From the NCBI GenBank assembly GCA_938008435.1, contig CALLKK010000009.1, forward strand, positions 434,001-498,000: a stretch of DNA of 64,000 bases, written 5' to 3'. Shown in pieces: positions 44,806 through 53,236 of the stretch. Position 1 is the first letter of the stretch. The number at the start of each line of letters is the position of its first letter. Both the position numbers and the translations under genes were made by a program. Origin of the DNA: an uncultured Steroidobacter sp. GTDB lineage: Bacteria; Pseudomonadota; Gammaproteobacteria; Steroidobacterales; Steroidobacteraceae. The notes under the pieces are model-generated. The model made no database searches, had not been told where the DNA came from, and was given only the letters and a program-made list of their open reading frames with translations.

Positions 44806-45771
44806 TCACGGATCCGTGCGCGAATGCAAGCCGACGTTGGGCGCATCGCGCTGCACAGCGGCTGCGGGCCGAGCACGCTCGAACAACACGAGCGCGACGC
44901 CGCCAAGCACCAGCAATGCCGCCACGACCGCCAGCGACGTAATGCGTTCGCCAAGCACGATAGCGCCGAGGATGAGCGCGACGACCGGATTGACGAGCGC
45001 GTAAGTGGTGACTTTGGCAGTCGCCACTCGCGTCAGCAGGTAGAGATAGCAATTGAGCCCGACGATGCTGCCGAAGACGATCAAGTAAGCCAGCGCAGCG
45101 AGCGACGCGGCTGAAACATCGGCAAGTATGAAATCGCGCCATTCGCCGTCGGCGAACGAGAGCGCAAGCTGAAAGACGCCGCCGAACAACATCTGCGCGC
45201 AAGTAAAGCTCAAGACGGTTTCCTTCTTGGCGTGCCGCTGCTGCAGCAGCGTCCCGACGCTCCATCCGATCACCGCCGCCAGGAGCGCAGCGACGTGCAG
45301 CGGTTCCACCGCGCCGGCGAGCGTACGCGTGTGCAACACGATCGTCACGACACCGGCCACTGCGATCGCCGTGCCCGTCAGCGCCGCGCGCCCGGGCACT
45401 CGCTTGGAGAAGAAGGCCCAGTCGAGCAGCAGCACGACCACGGGCACCGCCGCGACCATGAGCGCCGCGATCCCGGAGGGAATTCCTTGCTGCGACCAGA
45501 TCACGAAACCATTGCCGATCCCGGAAAGCAGCACGCCCGCCCACGCCGCGGCGCGCAAGCTCACCCCGGCCATCGGTGCCGACGTCCGGCGCCGCAGCCA
45601 GGCGTACATGAGCGCACCGGCAAGCAGAAACCGCGCCGCGCCTGAGACGAATGGCGGCAAGGTTTGAATTGCGATGGCGATCGCAAGATACGTGGTGCCC
45701 CAGATCAGGTAGATGCCGGCGAATGCGGCAGCGATCTCGAGCACGTCGTCGCGAGAGAGATCAGATTGCAT
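44806..45771 (-). CDS. DMT-superfamily transporter (EamA), YedA-like
   Basis: 321 residues from ATG at 45769-45771. Two EamA repeats: FAGIYLIWGTTYLAIAIAIQ, then ALPPF-like PPFVSGAARFLLAGALMYAW, and KVTTYALVNPVVALILGAIV near the end. YLIWGTTYLAI is typical of the RhaT/EamA drug-metabolite exporters. It is divergent from the MocR gene with 89 bases between, and MocR-type regulators often control a neighbouring DMT transporter or PLP gene. Confidence 0.86.
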   Translation of the reverse strand: MQSDLSRDDVLEIAAAFAGIYLIWGTTYLAIAIAIQTLPPFVSGAARFLLAGALMYAWLRRRTSAPMAGVSLRAAAWAGVLLSGIGNGFVIWSQQGIPSGIAALMVAAVPVVVLLLDWAFFSKRVPGRAALTGTAIAVAGVVTIVLHTRTLAGAVEPLHVAALLAAVIGWSVGTLLQQRHAKKETVLSFTCAQMLFGGVFQLALSFADGEWRDFILADVSAASLAALAYLIVFGSIVGLNCYLYLLTRVATAKVTTYALVNPVVALILGAIVLGERITSLAVVAALLVLGGVALVLFERARPAAAVQRDAPNVGLHSRTDP

Positions 45772-45780
45772 GCATCGATT

Positions 45781-45818
45781 GTCTACGAACCTGGCAAGCA
45801 ATACAGATTCAGGTAGAC
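45781..45818. promoter_or_regulatory. Divergent mocR/DMT promoter region with inverted GTCTAC
   Basis: GTCTAC at 45781-45786 and GTAGAC at 45813-45818 form an inverted pair 32 bases apart (about three turns). TTGTCT (45779-45784) and TACAGA (45802-45807) spaced 17 bases could drive mocR. The short gap must hold both promoters. Confidence 0.45.
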
Positions 45819-45860
45819 TGACAAGCAGGCAGCACAGTTTCCTGCCTGGCCGAGGTCGCA

Positions 45861-47294
45861 ATGTCCACGCACGCTCCGCTCCTGTACGAACGCGTCGCAC
45901 GCATGGTCGAGCAGCAGATCGCCACGGGCGCCCTGCGCGCGAACGACAAGATCCCGTCGGTACGTGCCATGAGCCGCGCGGCCAAAGTGAGCGTGTCCAC
46001 GGTCGTGCAGGCGTACGTCCACCTCGAGAACATCGGGCTCATCGAAGCGCGCCCGCAGTCCGGCTTTTACGTGCGCGCGCCGAGCGCCCGCGTCTTGCCC
46101 GAGCCGCGCCCGAAGATCTCGCGTTCGCGCCGTCCGACCTCGGTCGCAAGCAAAGTGCTCGATACCTGCCGCGAGGCGCTCGCGCGCCAGGACATCGTCC
46201 CGCTGCACGGCGCCTTCACCTCTGCGACGCTCTATCCGAACCGCCGCCTCAACAATCTGGTGCGCGAGGTGCTGCGCGAGCATCCTCTCAATGCGGGAGA
46301 GTGTCTGCTGCCGCCCGGTTATGAAGAGTTGCGCCGTCAGATCGCCAAGCGCATGGCGCTCGCCGGCGCACCCGTCGATCCTGCGCACGTCGTCATCACG
46401 AGCGGCACCATGGACGCGATCACGCTCAGCTTGCAGGTGCTCTGCCGCGCAGGCGATACCGTGCTGGTCGAATCCCCGACCTACTTCGGCCTGCTGCAAG
46501 CCATCGAGCATCTGGGTCTGCGCGTGGTCGAGGTGCCGAACGTGCCCGGCCTCGGCATCGATGTGGACGCAGTGCGCAACGCCGTGAAGACGACCAAGGT
46601 CGCGGCTGCCGTCTTGATGCCCAATTTCAACAATCCGACGGGAAGCCTCACGCCCGACGAGGCCAAACAGGAGATCGTGCGCACGCTCACCGAGCTCGAG
46701 ATTCCGATCATCGAAGACGACATCTACGGCGATCTGCATTACGGCAGCGCGCGCCCCACCTCGTTGCGCGCGTTCGACGAGAGCGGCCTCGTGATCTCTT
46801 GCGGCTCGGTGTCGAAGACGATCGCGCTCGGCTATCGCATTGGCTGGGCCGTGAGCCATCAATTCCATGCCGATATCGCACGCGCGAAGTTCTACGCGTC
46901 CGTCGCCTGTCCGAGCCTGCAGCAACTCGTTCTTGCGCGCTATTACGCGAGCGGTGGCTACGATCGCTACTTGCGCGGAGTTCGCGCCACGCTGGCGAAG
47001 AACGCACAGCTCTTCATCGACGCGATCGCGCGTCACTTCCCCGAAGGCACGCGCGTGTCGCGGGCGGCGGGCGGTCTCGTGCTCTGGGTCGAGCTGCCGC
47101 GCAGCGTCGACGGCACGCAGCTCTTCCGTACGGCGCTCGCGAGCCGCATCGGTATCGCGCCCGGCGTCGTGTTCTCGGCCAAAGCGGATTACCGCAATTT
47201 CATCCGGTTGAGCTGCGGCTTGCCGTGGACCACGACGATCGAGCGCGCACTTGAAAAGCTCGGGCGCTTGGTGCGCGAGCTCGCGCACAGCTGA
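45861..47294 (+). CDS. MocR-type regulator (GntR HTH + aminotransferase-like domain)
   Basis: 477 residues. The winged helix is at 8-75: LLYERVARMVEQQIATGAL, KIPSVRAMSRAAKVSVSTVV. The class I aminotransferase domain follows: GEMPLS-like YLLPPGYEELRRQIAKRMA region, NNPTGS, IEDDIYGDLHY, and the PLP lysine in SCGSVSKTIALGYRIGW (near residue 318). MocR proteins use PLP to sense metabolites and usually act beside the gene they control; the divergent DMT transporter is the likely target. The second half of the gene has no breaks. Confidence 0.92.
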   Translation: MSTHAPLLYERVARMVEQQIATGALRANDKIPSVRAMSRAAKVSVSTVVQAYVHLENIGLIEARPQSGFYVRAPSARVLPEPRPKISRSRRPTSVASKVLDTCREALARQDIVPLHGAFTSATLYPNRRLNNLVREVLREHPLNAGECLLPPGYEELRRQIAKRMALAGAPVDPAHVVITSGTMDAITLSLQVLCRAGDTVLVESPTYFGLLQAIEHLGLRVVEVPNVPGLGIDVDAVRNAVKTTKVAAAVLMPNFNNPTGSLTPDEAKQEIVRTLTELEIPIIEDDIYGDLHYGSARPTSLRAFDESGLVISCGSVSKTIALGYRIGWAVSHQFHADIARAKFYASVACPSLQQLVLARYYASGGYDRYLRGVRATLAKNAQLFIDAIARHFPEGTRVSRAAGGLVLWVELPRSVDGTQLFRTALASRIGIAPGVVFSAKADYRNFIRLSCGLPWTTTIERALEKLGRLVRELAHS

Positions 47295-47377
47295 TCCAAT
47301 GTCCCGATGAGCGCGCGCTCCCGCGCGTGCGCCGTTTGCGATAGGCCGCGAGCTCGCGGCGACGCCGAGCGGCTGCG

Positions 47378-47749
47378 TCAGTTCTTCTTGAACAATGCTT
47401 CGAGCTCTGCGCGTGCGCGCTCGGCGTCAGACTGAGTCGACGAATCGGACTGGGCTCGGCCGCCGAACAGCGCCTCCAGCTCGGCACGCGCTTTGGCGGC
47501 CGCATCGCCGGCGTTCGTATAAGCATTCGGGCGCGGCTTGAAGTAGTCGCAGAAGTTCGCGCGTTCCTTGTCCTTCACCTCTTCGGCGATCGGCTCGCGG
47601 CAGTGCTTCGCGACGCTCGTGCTGTACCACTCGCACAGCTTGCAGACGTGCAGCTGGGCGCCACAGGCTTTGCATTCATCGAGCCGGCTAAGTGGCAGGC
47701 TCAAGCGCTCGAGCGAAGCACCGCATTTCCAGCAGACGAGCGTGGTCAT
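47378..47749 (-). CDS. Zinc-ribbon protein, unknown
   Basis: 123 residues from ATG at 47747-47749. Two CxxC pairs (CWKCG at 6-10 and CKACG near 28) form a zinc ribbon, and CKLCEWYSTSVAKHC and CDYF add two more cysteines. The rest is helical with a duplicated ARAELEALF (about 87 and 113). Not a rubredoxin: the YxCxxCG and PDWxCPxCG motifs are missing. Last of a leftward trio with VOC protein and AlkB, 38 bases from the VOC gene. Confidence 0.65.
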   Translation of the reverse strand: MTTLVCWKCGASLERLSLPLSRLDECKACGAQLHVCKLCEWYSTSVAKHCREPIAEEVKDKERANFCDYFKPRPNAYTNAGDAAAKARAELEALFGGRAQSDSSTQSDAERARAELEALFKKN

Positions 47750-47787
47750 GGTCGAAACCCGGTCGAACGACGGAAGCAAACGATACG

Positions 47788-48198
47788 TCAGGTCGCGATC
47801 TCGTCGTAGCCGCGGCCGATGAACTCGATCAGGCACAGTCCGTGACCGAACGGATCGGCAAGCATCGCGATCTTGCCCCAGCTGTTGGCTCTCACGGGAC
47901 CCTCGAGCCGCGCCCCTGCATTGCGCGCCCTGTCGAGCGCCTTTTCGATATTGTCGACGACGAAGTCGAGATGCACCGGCGTCCAATGGCGCGCGTACGA
48001 GCGCAGATGCCGGCTCGTCGCCGCGGCGACGCTGCCGTTCGGCTTGACCACAAGATAAATCGGGGAGGTCGCACCCAACAGCTCGACGGCATCCGTACCG
48101 AAGCGCCGGCCCACGCTCAGCCCGAGGCCTTCGCAATAGAAATGGATGCCTTTGTCCAGGTCATCGACATCGATGTTGACGAGCATGATGGCGGGCAT
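47788..48198 (-). CDS. VOC-superfamily protein (glyoxalase/dioxygenase fold)
   Basis: 136 residues from ATG at 48196-48198. One vicinal-oxygen-chelate module pair: MLVNIDVDDLDKGIHFYCEG, GLSVGRRFG, then HLDFVVDNIEKALDRARNAG, GKIAMLADPFGHGLCLIEF. Metal ligands are compatible with His/Glu, but the reaction cannot be assigned. Between alkB and the zinc-ribbon gene. Confidence 0.8.
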   Translation of the reverse strand: MPAIMLVNIDVDDLDKGIHFYCEGLGLSVGRRFGTDAVELLGATSPIYLVVKPNGSVAAATSRHLRSYARHWTPVHLDFVVDNIEKALDRARNAGARLEGPVRANSWGKIAMLADPFGHGLCLIEFIGRGYDEIAT

Positions 48199-48290
48199 GC
48201 GCGATCCTCGCGGCAACTTCAAGACTTCAAATCAAAGAGAGTAGCGCGCCCGGCCCGCTGATGCAGCGCTGACGCCGGCAGACGACGGCG

Positions 48291-49520
48291 TCAACCTGCG
48301 CTTTCGGAAATCTGCTGCGCGCCGTTACTGGTCCGCGTTTCCTTGCGCGCCCGCTGTCCGTACTTCTCGTACAGCTTCTCCTTGCGCGCGGGATCCACAT
48401 TGATCTTCGTGATGTCGCCGCCCGCCCATTCGAGCAGCTTCGGGTCCATCACCTTGAACCAGAGCGGCGGGATCATCGCCAACCCGAAACAGCCCGGGTA
48501 CCCGCTCGGCAGTCGCGGCAGATCGTCGAAGTCGCGCAGCGCCTGATACGGCCGGCGTGCATTGGCGTGATGATCCGAATGGCGCTGCAGGTGAAACGAG
48601 ATCAGGTTCGAATAGATGTGATTGGTGTTCCACGAATGCCGCGGCGTGGGCCGTTCATAACGGCCATCCGGGAGCTTCTGACGCAGCAAGCCGTAATGCT
48701 CCACGTAGTTCGCCTGCGTGAGGCCGTACCACGCGTAGAGATGATGAACGATGAGGAACGGCACGACGATCGGCCCGAATGCAGCGATCAGCCCGAGCGC
48801 CATGACGAGCGTGAGCAGCCAGGACATCAGTACCTCGTTGTACGGCGAGAACACCGGCCGACCCTTCGCCTTCAAGCGTGCCGCTTCGAGACGCCAGCCG
48901 CGCTTGATCGCACCCGGAATCTCGCGCAGCGCGAAGCGATAGATGCTCTCGCCCATGCGCGCGCTCACCGGATCTTCCGGCGTCGCGACGGCGACGTGAT
49001 GTCCGCGATTGTGCTCGATGCAAAAGTGGCCGTAACCGACGAGCCCGGTCGCGATCTGCGCCGAGATTTGATCGAGCCGGCTCTTCTTGTGACCGAGCTC
49101 GTGTCCGACGAGGATGGCGAGCGAGCTGGTAAAGCCCGTGCCGAGCGTGAGCGCGAGATAGGCCCACCAGGGCACCGACTGCGTGCCGATGAACCATGCG
49201 GCGGCGAAGAACTGCGCGTAGAGGAGCAAGAGCGCGGCGTAGAGCAGCACTCGGTAGTACGGATCCGCCGCCATCAGCGGGACGACTTCCTCGGGCGGGT
49301 TGTGGCGATCCTCGCCGAAGACGATGTCGGCGATCGGGATGACCACGAAGATGTAGAAGAGCGGAAACCACAGCACCTCGGGCCGCTCGTCGAGCCAGAA
49401 GTAGGCGAGGATCGTGAGAATCGTCTTGAGCGGCCCGCTGAGTGAGGCCAGCCACAGATAGCGTTTGCCGTCGGTGTATCGGACCGTGCGTCCGTCGCTC
49501 GTGCGCGCAATGAACTCCAT
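48291..49520 (-). CDS. alkB: Alkane 1-monooxygenase-like di-iron membrane hydroxylase
   Basis: 409 residues, usual AlkB size, with about six TM helices. All histidine boxes are present: HELGHKKS, EHNRGHHVAVAT and LQRHSDHHANARRPY, plus NYVEHYGL. The enzyme binds two irons in the membrane and adds one oxygen to alkane ends, given electrons from rubredoxin and its reductase. Neither electron-transfer gene is beside it. The terminal tail (KEKLYEKYGQRARKETRTS) is basic. Substrate range (alkanes or fatty acids) not clear from sequence. Confidence 0.93.
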   Translation of the reverse strand: MEFIARTSDGRTVRYTDGKRYLWLASLSGPLKTILTILAYFWLDERPEVLWFPLFYIFVVIPIADIVFGEDRHNPPEEVVPLMAADPYYRVLLYAALLLLYAQFFAAAWFIGTQSVPWWAYLALTLGTGFTSSLAILVGHELGHKKSRLDQISAQIATGLVGYGHFCIEHNRGHHVAVATPEDPVSARMGESIYRFALREIPGAIKRGWRLEAARLKAKGRPVFSPYNEVLMSWLLTLVMALGLIAAFGPIVVPFLIVHHLYAWYGLTQANYVEHYGLLRQKLPDGRYERPTPRHSWNTNHIYSNLISFHLQRHSDHHANARRPYQALRDFDDLPRLPSGYPGCFGLAMIPPLWFKVMDPKLLEWAGGDITKINVDPARKEKLYEKYGQRARKETRTSNGAQQISESAG

Positions 49521-49574
49521 GCGCGAATTCTACAGGAACGGCCCGCCGCGTCGGCGCGGCAGGCCGTGACATCG

Positions 49575-50000
49575 CTACATCTCCAGGCGCGATCCCGACT
49601 GCTCCTTGCGCTCCTGCTCGGCGATCTGCTTGAGCTCGATCTTGCGTCCTTCGACGAAGTAATAGATGAGATACGCAAGACCGACGCCGACCGGAACGAC
49701 CCCGAGCATCGCTTGGTCTCTCGCAAGAGACTGCAAGCTGATGATGACTGCGATGCCGACGAACAGCCACACCAGACCCGGCAGCAGCGAGGTTCGGCGT
49801 CGCGCGCTCTGGCCGTCGATCAATTCGAGCGGCAAGGGCGGCAGCTCCATGCCGCGCTCGATCGCGGCCATGCGCTCGACGTGGTACAGCTCCATGAGAC
49901 GCCGCCGTTTGCGGTAATTGAGCACGGCGACGACGATCGGAATCGACAAGGGCAACCCGATCGCAAAGATGATTCCCAAGATTGGAACGAGCTCGGACAT
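49575..50000 (-). CDS. DUF6249-like membrane protein
   Basis: 141 residues with three hydrophobic segments: VPILGIIFAIGLPLSIPIVV at the N-terminus, LLPGLVWLFVGIAVIISLQ and LGVVPVGVGLAYLIYYFV. NYRKRRRLMELYHVERMAAIERG between the first and second matches small DUF6249 proteins often encoded beside ECF sigma/anti-sigma genes. It is divergent from such a pair here, 193 bases apart. Confidence 0.75.
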   Translation of the reverse strand: MSELVPILGIIFAIGLPLSIPIVVAVLNYRKRRRLMELYHVERMAAIERGMELPPLPLELIDGQSARRRTSLLPGLVWLFVGIAVIISLQSLARDQAMLGVVPVGVGLAYLIYYFVEGRKIELKQIAEQERKEQSGSRLEM

Positions 50001-50193
50001 AATGCACCTGGGCCTCGGTGGCCGTATTCTGCAACTCGCGTGTTGATACGCCAGCCCCGCCGATAAGGTTGCGCTCGGTCAATGGCCTGCTTCCACCGGT
50101 AAGTTGCGGCTCCCGCGGGACGACGTCGCCGAAGCCATTGGTAGAGTACGGCGCAACCTTTCCTCGTCCCCCGACGTCTCAACCCGTGATGCC

Positions 50194-50766
50194 ATGACGC
50201 GCGCGCAAACGGCTTTACCAGCAGACAAAGACGTCCACGCGCGTCTGCATGCCAAGCAGTACCGGGATGCCCTGGCGCTGTTGCTGCCGCGCTATCGGGA
50301 CAAGGTTTTTCGGCTATGTTTCAGCATGTTACGCGATCGCAGCTGGGCCGAGGATGTCACGCAGGATGTCTTCATGCGCGTCTGGCGCGCGCTGCCCGGA
50401 TACAGCGGCCAGGCCTCCTTGTCGACGTGGATCTATGCGATCACGAAGAACGCCTGCCTGTCCGAGCTGCGCAAGAAACGCCCCACGGTGTCGCTCGACG
50501 ATCATGGCGAGGACGACTACCGTGCCGAAGCGGCCGCGCTCGCCGCGCCCACGCAGGACGACTCGGCCACGAGCAGCGTGCTGCAGGTGCTCGACCAGCT
50601 GCCCGAACGCTACCGTCAAGCCGTGACCTTGTTCTATATGGAAGACAAGTCTTACGAGGAGACGGCGAGAATCCTCGGTTTGCCGCTCGGCACCGTCAAA
50701 GCCTTGCTGCACCGAGCACGTAAGCGGCTCATCGAGCTCACACGCGAGAGCGAGCACGAAACATGA
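50194..50766 (+). CDS. ECF RNA polymerase sigma factor, second
   Basis: 190 residues from ATG 50194; 90 bases of open frame upstream are not needed. Region 2: MLRDRSWAEDVTQDVFMRVW, LSTWIYAITKNACLSELRKK. Region 4: LPERYRQAVTLFYMEDKSY, EETARILGLPLGTVKALLHR. ATGA overlap with the anti-sigma gene. Distinct from the first sigma in linker and partner type. Confidence 0.92.
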   Translation: MTRAQTALPADKDVHARLHAKQYRDALALLLPRYRDKVFRLCFSMLRDRSWAEDVTQDVFMRVWRALPGYSGQASLSTWIYAITKNACLSELRKKRPTVSLDDHGEDDYRAEAAALAAPTQDDSATSSVLQVLDQLPERYRQAVTLFYMEDKSYEETARILGLPLGTVKALLHRARKRLIELTRESEHET

Positions 50767-51302
50767 CGCACGAGCACGACATCGATTGGGACGGACGGTT
50801 GCAGGACTGGCTCGACGGCGAGCTTGCGCCCGACGATGCAGCCGCCGTCGCTGCACATGTCGACACCTGCTCATCGTGCCGCGAATACGCTGCTGCCCTG
50901 CGCGCGCTCGATACATCGCTGCAAAGCGCCGTACCGAAGCTTGCGCTCGATGAGCGCTTCGATCGGCATCTGCTCGAGCGCATTGTCGCCGACGACGAAG
51001 CACGGCGCGCCGCCGCGCGTGCGCGCGTGCAAGCTCAGATCGAAGCGGAGCTCGCCGAATTCGGACGCAATTGGCGGCGCAGGTTCTTGGCGCTCATCCC
51101 GAGCGTGCTCGCCGGCATTGCGATCGCGTTTGCGTGCGCGATGTATTTCGACACCGCAGAGTGGGTCCGCTCGCTGCTCGGCACTGACAGCGGCATCGAT
51201 TCGCTCTACGTGTCTTATCTACATGCGCTCATGACGAGCGCCGTCGGCGCCGCGATCGGTTACACCGTCGCGCGCTGGCTGACGACCGAATCGACCGGAT
51301 AG
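50763..51302 (+). CDS. Anti-sigma factor with zinc-binding domain
   Basis: 179 residues. The ZAS motif HVDTCSSC lies at about 32-39 inside WLDGELAPDDAAAVAAHVDT, so redox or zinc state could release the sigma factor. TM helices LALIPSVLAGIAIAFACAM (about 108-126) and ALMTSAVGAAIGYTVARWL (155-173) anchor it. Coupled to the sigma gene by ATGA. It converges with glk 12 bases away. Confidence 0.88.
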   Translation: MTHEHDIDWDGRLQDWLDGELAPDDAAAVAAHVDTCSSCREYAAALRALDTSLQSAVPKLALDERFDRHLLERIVADDEARRAAARARVQAQIEAELAEFGRNWRRRFLALIPSVLAGIAIAFACAMYFDTAEWVRSLLGTDSGIDSLYVSYLHALMTSAVGAAIGYTVARWLTTESTG

Positions 51303-51314
51303 CGGGCGAACGCT

Positions 51315-52313
51315 TCACGCCGCTTCGATGCGCGGCCCCGGCTCCGTGAAGGCGTGGGCGAGCCCGATCAGCGCCGGCAACGGCGAATGGATGATGTAGG
51401 TCGGCACCGCCGCGAGATAGTCGGCGTAGCGCCCCTTGTCTTCGAAGCGATCGCGGAATGGCGAGCTGATGAACAAGCGCCCGAGCCGCGGCACGATGCC
51501 GCCGCCGATGTAGAGACCGCCGAATGCGCCCAGCGTCAGCACCAGATTGCCCGCCAGGGTGCCGAGCAGCGCACAGAACATGCTGACCGTCTCCATGCAG
51601 ATGCGGCATGAGGCTTCCATCGCGCGCCGCGTGACATCTGGCGGTGTGAGCGGTTCGGGCACGACGCCTTCCAGCGCGCACAGCGCATCGTAGAGATTCA
51701 CGAGCCCGCTGCCGGACAGTACGCGTTCCGCCGAGACGTGCGAGAAGCGCTGGCGCAATTGTCTGAGCACCTCGATCTCGCGCTCGTTCATCACCGACAG
51801 CGTGACGTGTCCACCTTCGCCCTGCAGCGGAATCCAATGATCGCCGGCCGGGATGAGCCCCGAAACACCAAGCCCGGTGCCCGGTCCGAGCAACGCGATC
51901 GGCGCGTTCGGTTTGGGTCTGCCGCCGCCCACGGCCTCGAGCTCCGACTGCGGCAGATGACGCACGGCCATCGCGAGCGCCGTGAAATCATTCATCAGGA
52001 TGAGCCGGTCGAAGCGCAGCTGCTGCCGCGTCTGCGCCGCGGAGAACTGCCACACGTGATTCGTCATGCGGATCACATCGCCGGTTACGGGACCGGCGAT
52101 CGCGAACGCGCCTTCGCGTGGCCGCGACGATCCTTCGTGTGCGCCGACTTGCTGTAGGTAGTGCTCGATGGCACTGACGATGTCCGGATACTGGGCACAG
52201 GCAAACACCACCTCGTCGCGAGGCGTCGTACCGTCCAGCAGCGCGAAACGCGCGTTCGTGCCGCCGATGTCGGCGATCAGGCGAGGGACAGTTCCGGGTC
52301 GCACGGAAGCCAT
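51315..52313 (-). CDS. glk: Glucokinase
   Basis: 332 residues from ATG at 52311-52313. Bacterial glucokinase pattern: RLIADIGGTNARFALLDG at the N-terminus, LILMNDFTALAMAVRHL, IALLGPGTGLGVSGLIPAG, GEGGHVTLSV and LGAFGGLYIGGGIVPRLG. Length fits E. coli Glk (321). Phosphorylates glucose with ATP to feed zwf. Third gene of zwf-pgl-glk, 113 bases after pgl. Confidence 0.93.
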   Translation of the reverse strand: MASVRPGTVPRLIADIGGTNARFALLDGTTPRDEVVFACAQYPDIVSAIEHYLQQVGAHEGSSRPREGAFAIAGPVTGDVIRMTNHVWQFSAAQTRQQLRFDRLILMNDFTALAMAVRHLPQSELEAVGGGRPKPNAPIALLGPGTGLGVSGLIPAGDHWIPLQGEGGHVTLSVMNEREIEVLRQLRQRFSHVSAERVLSGSGLVNLYDALCALEGVVPEPLTPPDVTRRAMEASCRICMETVSMFCALLGTLAGNLVLTLGAFGGLYIGGGIVPRLGRLFISSPFRDRFEDKGRYADYLAAVPTYIIHSPLPALIGLAHAFTEPGPRIEAA

Positions 52314-52426
52314 TGAATCGATCCAGATCCGAACGAGGGTCGAAGCATACACGGGCGCGCGCAGGCGCGCTTTGTGGAGAGCCTGGCCGTCTAAAGCGAG
52401 CTTACCGCCCTGCCGCGGGCGGCGGG

Positions 52427-53134
52427 CTACGGCGCCCAGAACACGTCGACCGGCACCTCTCTTTGATGAAGCACGGCGCGGATCGGCAGCTCGGCCGAGC
52501 TGCCCGGCGAGCGAGCCCGCTGATAGACCTGCCATTTCGCAGCGCCTTCGATGTGCACGATGATGCGCCGGGCGTCGAGCAACGCCCGCAGGTTGAGACT
52601 GATCCGTGCATGGGGTGCCGTCAGCGCGTTGACCGCAAGGCAGCCGGGGGCGGCCCCGAGGTCGAGCCCTTTGGCCAGCGCCAGCGATCCAGGAAAGAGC
52701 GATGCCGTGTGTCCGTCTTCGCCCATGCCCAGCACCACGAGATCGTAAGGATGCGGCACGCGCGTCAGCGCACGCGTCGCCCAATCGGCGCCCGCTTCGG
52801 GCGTCGGCGCCGGGTTCTTCAGCCCGACGAAATGGGCCGCGGCCGCCGCCCCGACCAACAGATGCTCGCGCACGAGCCGTTCGTTGCTCGCCTCCGAGTT
52901 GGTTTCCACCCAGCGTTCATCCGCCAGCGTGACCCAGACCTTCGACCAGTCGAGCTTTTCCTCGCGCAACTGGGTGAACAGCCGCACCGGCGTACGGCCG
53001 CCCGAGACCACGAGGCTGGCAGTCCCGCGCGCCGCAATGGCTTCCTCCAGATCGACCTTGATCTCGCCGGCCAGCGCATGGGCCAGCGCGGTCGCGTCGG
53101 GAAACTTGTGCTCGTGAATCCAGGAGGGCGACAT
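52427..53134 (-). CDS. pgl: 6-phosphogluconolactonase
   Basis: 235 residues from ATG at 53132-53134, which matches the family start; the frame continues to an ATG at 53183-53185. Motifs: SLVVSGGRTPVRLFTQL, WVTLADERWVETNSEASN, DLVVLGMGEDGHTASLFPGS. Hydrolyses the lactone made by G6P dehydrogenase. Middle gene of the operon. Confidence 0.93.
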   Translation of the reverse strand: MSPSWIHEHKFPDATALAHALAGEIKVDLEEAIAARGTASLVVSGGRTPVRLFTQLREEKLDWSKVWVTLADERWVETNSEASNERLVREHLLVGAAAAAHFVGLKNPAPTPEAGADWATRALTRVPHPYDLVVLGMGEDGHTASLFPGSLALAKGLDLGAAPGCLAVNALTAPHARISLNLRALLDARRIIVHIEGAAKWQVYQRARSPGSSAELPIRAVLHQREVPVDVFWAP

Positions 53135-53236
53135 GTTCTTTGTAAATGCAACAGCGTGGATCGCAGGACCGAGAGGATAAGACATTCCGGGGCGCGGCGC
53201 CCGCCGCCGCGCCCGCAGGCTCTCTCGCGCGCTGCG

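Noticed and set aside
47378..47749. Rubredoxin partner for AlkB
   Set aside because: CxxC pairs exist but the PDWxCPxCG-type second half and aromatic residues of rubredoxin are missing.
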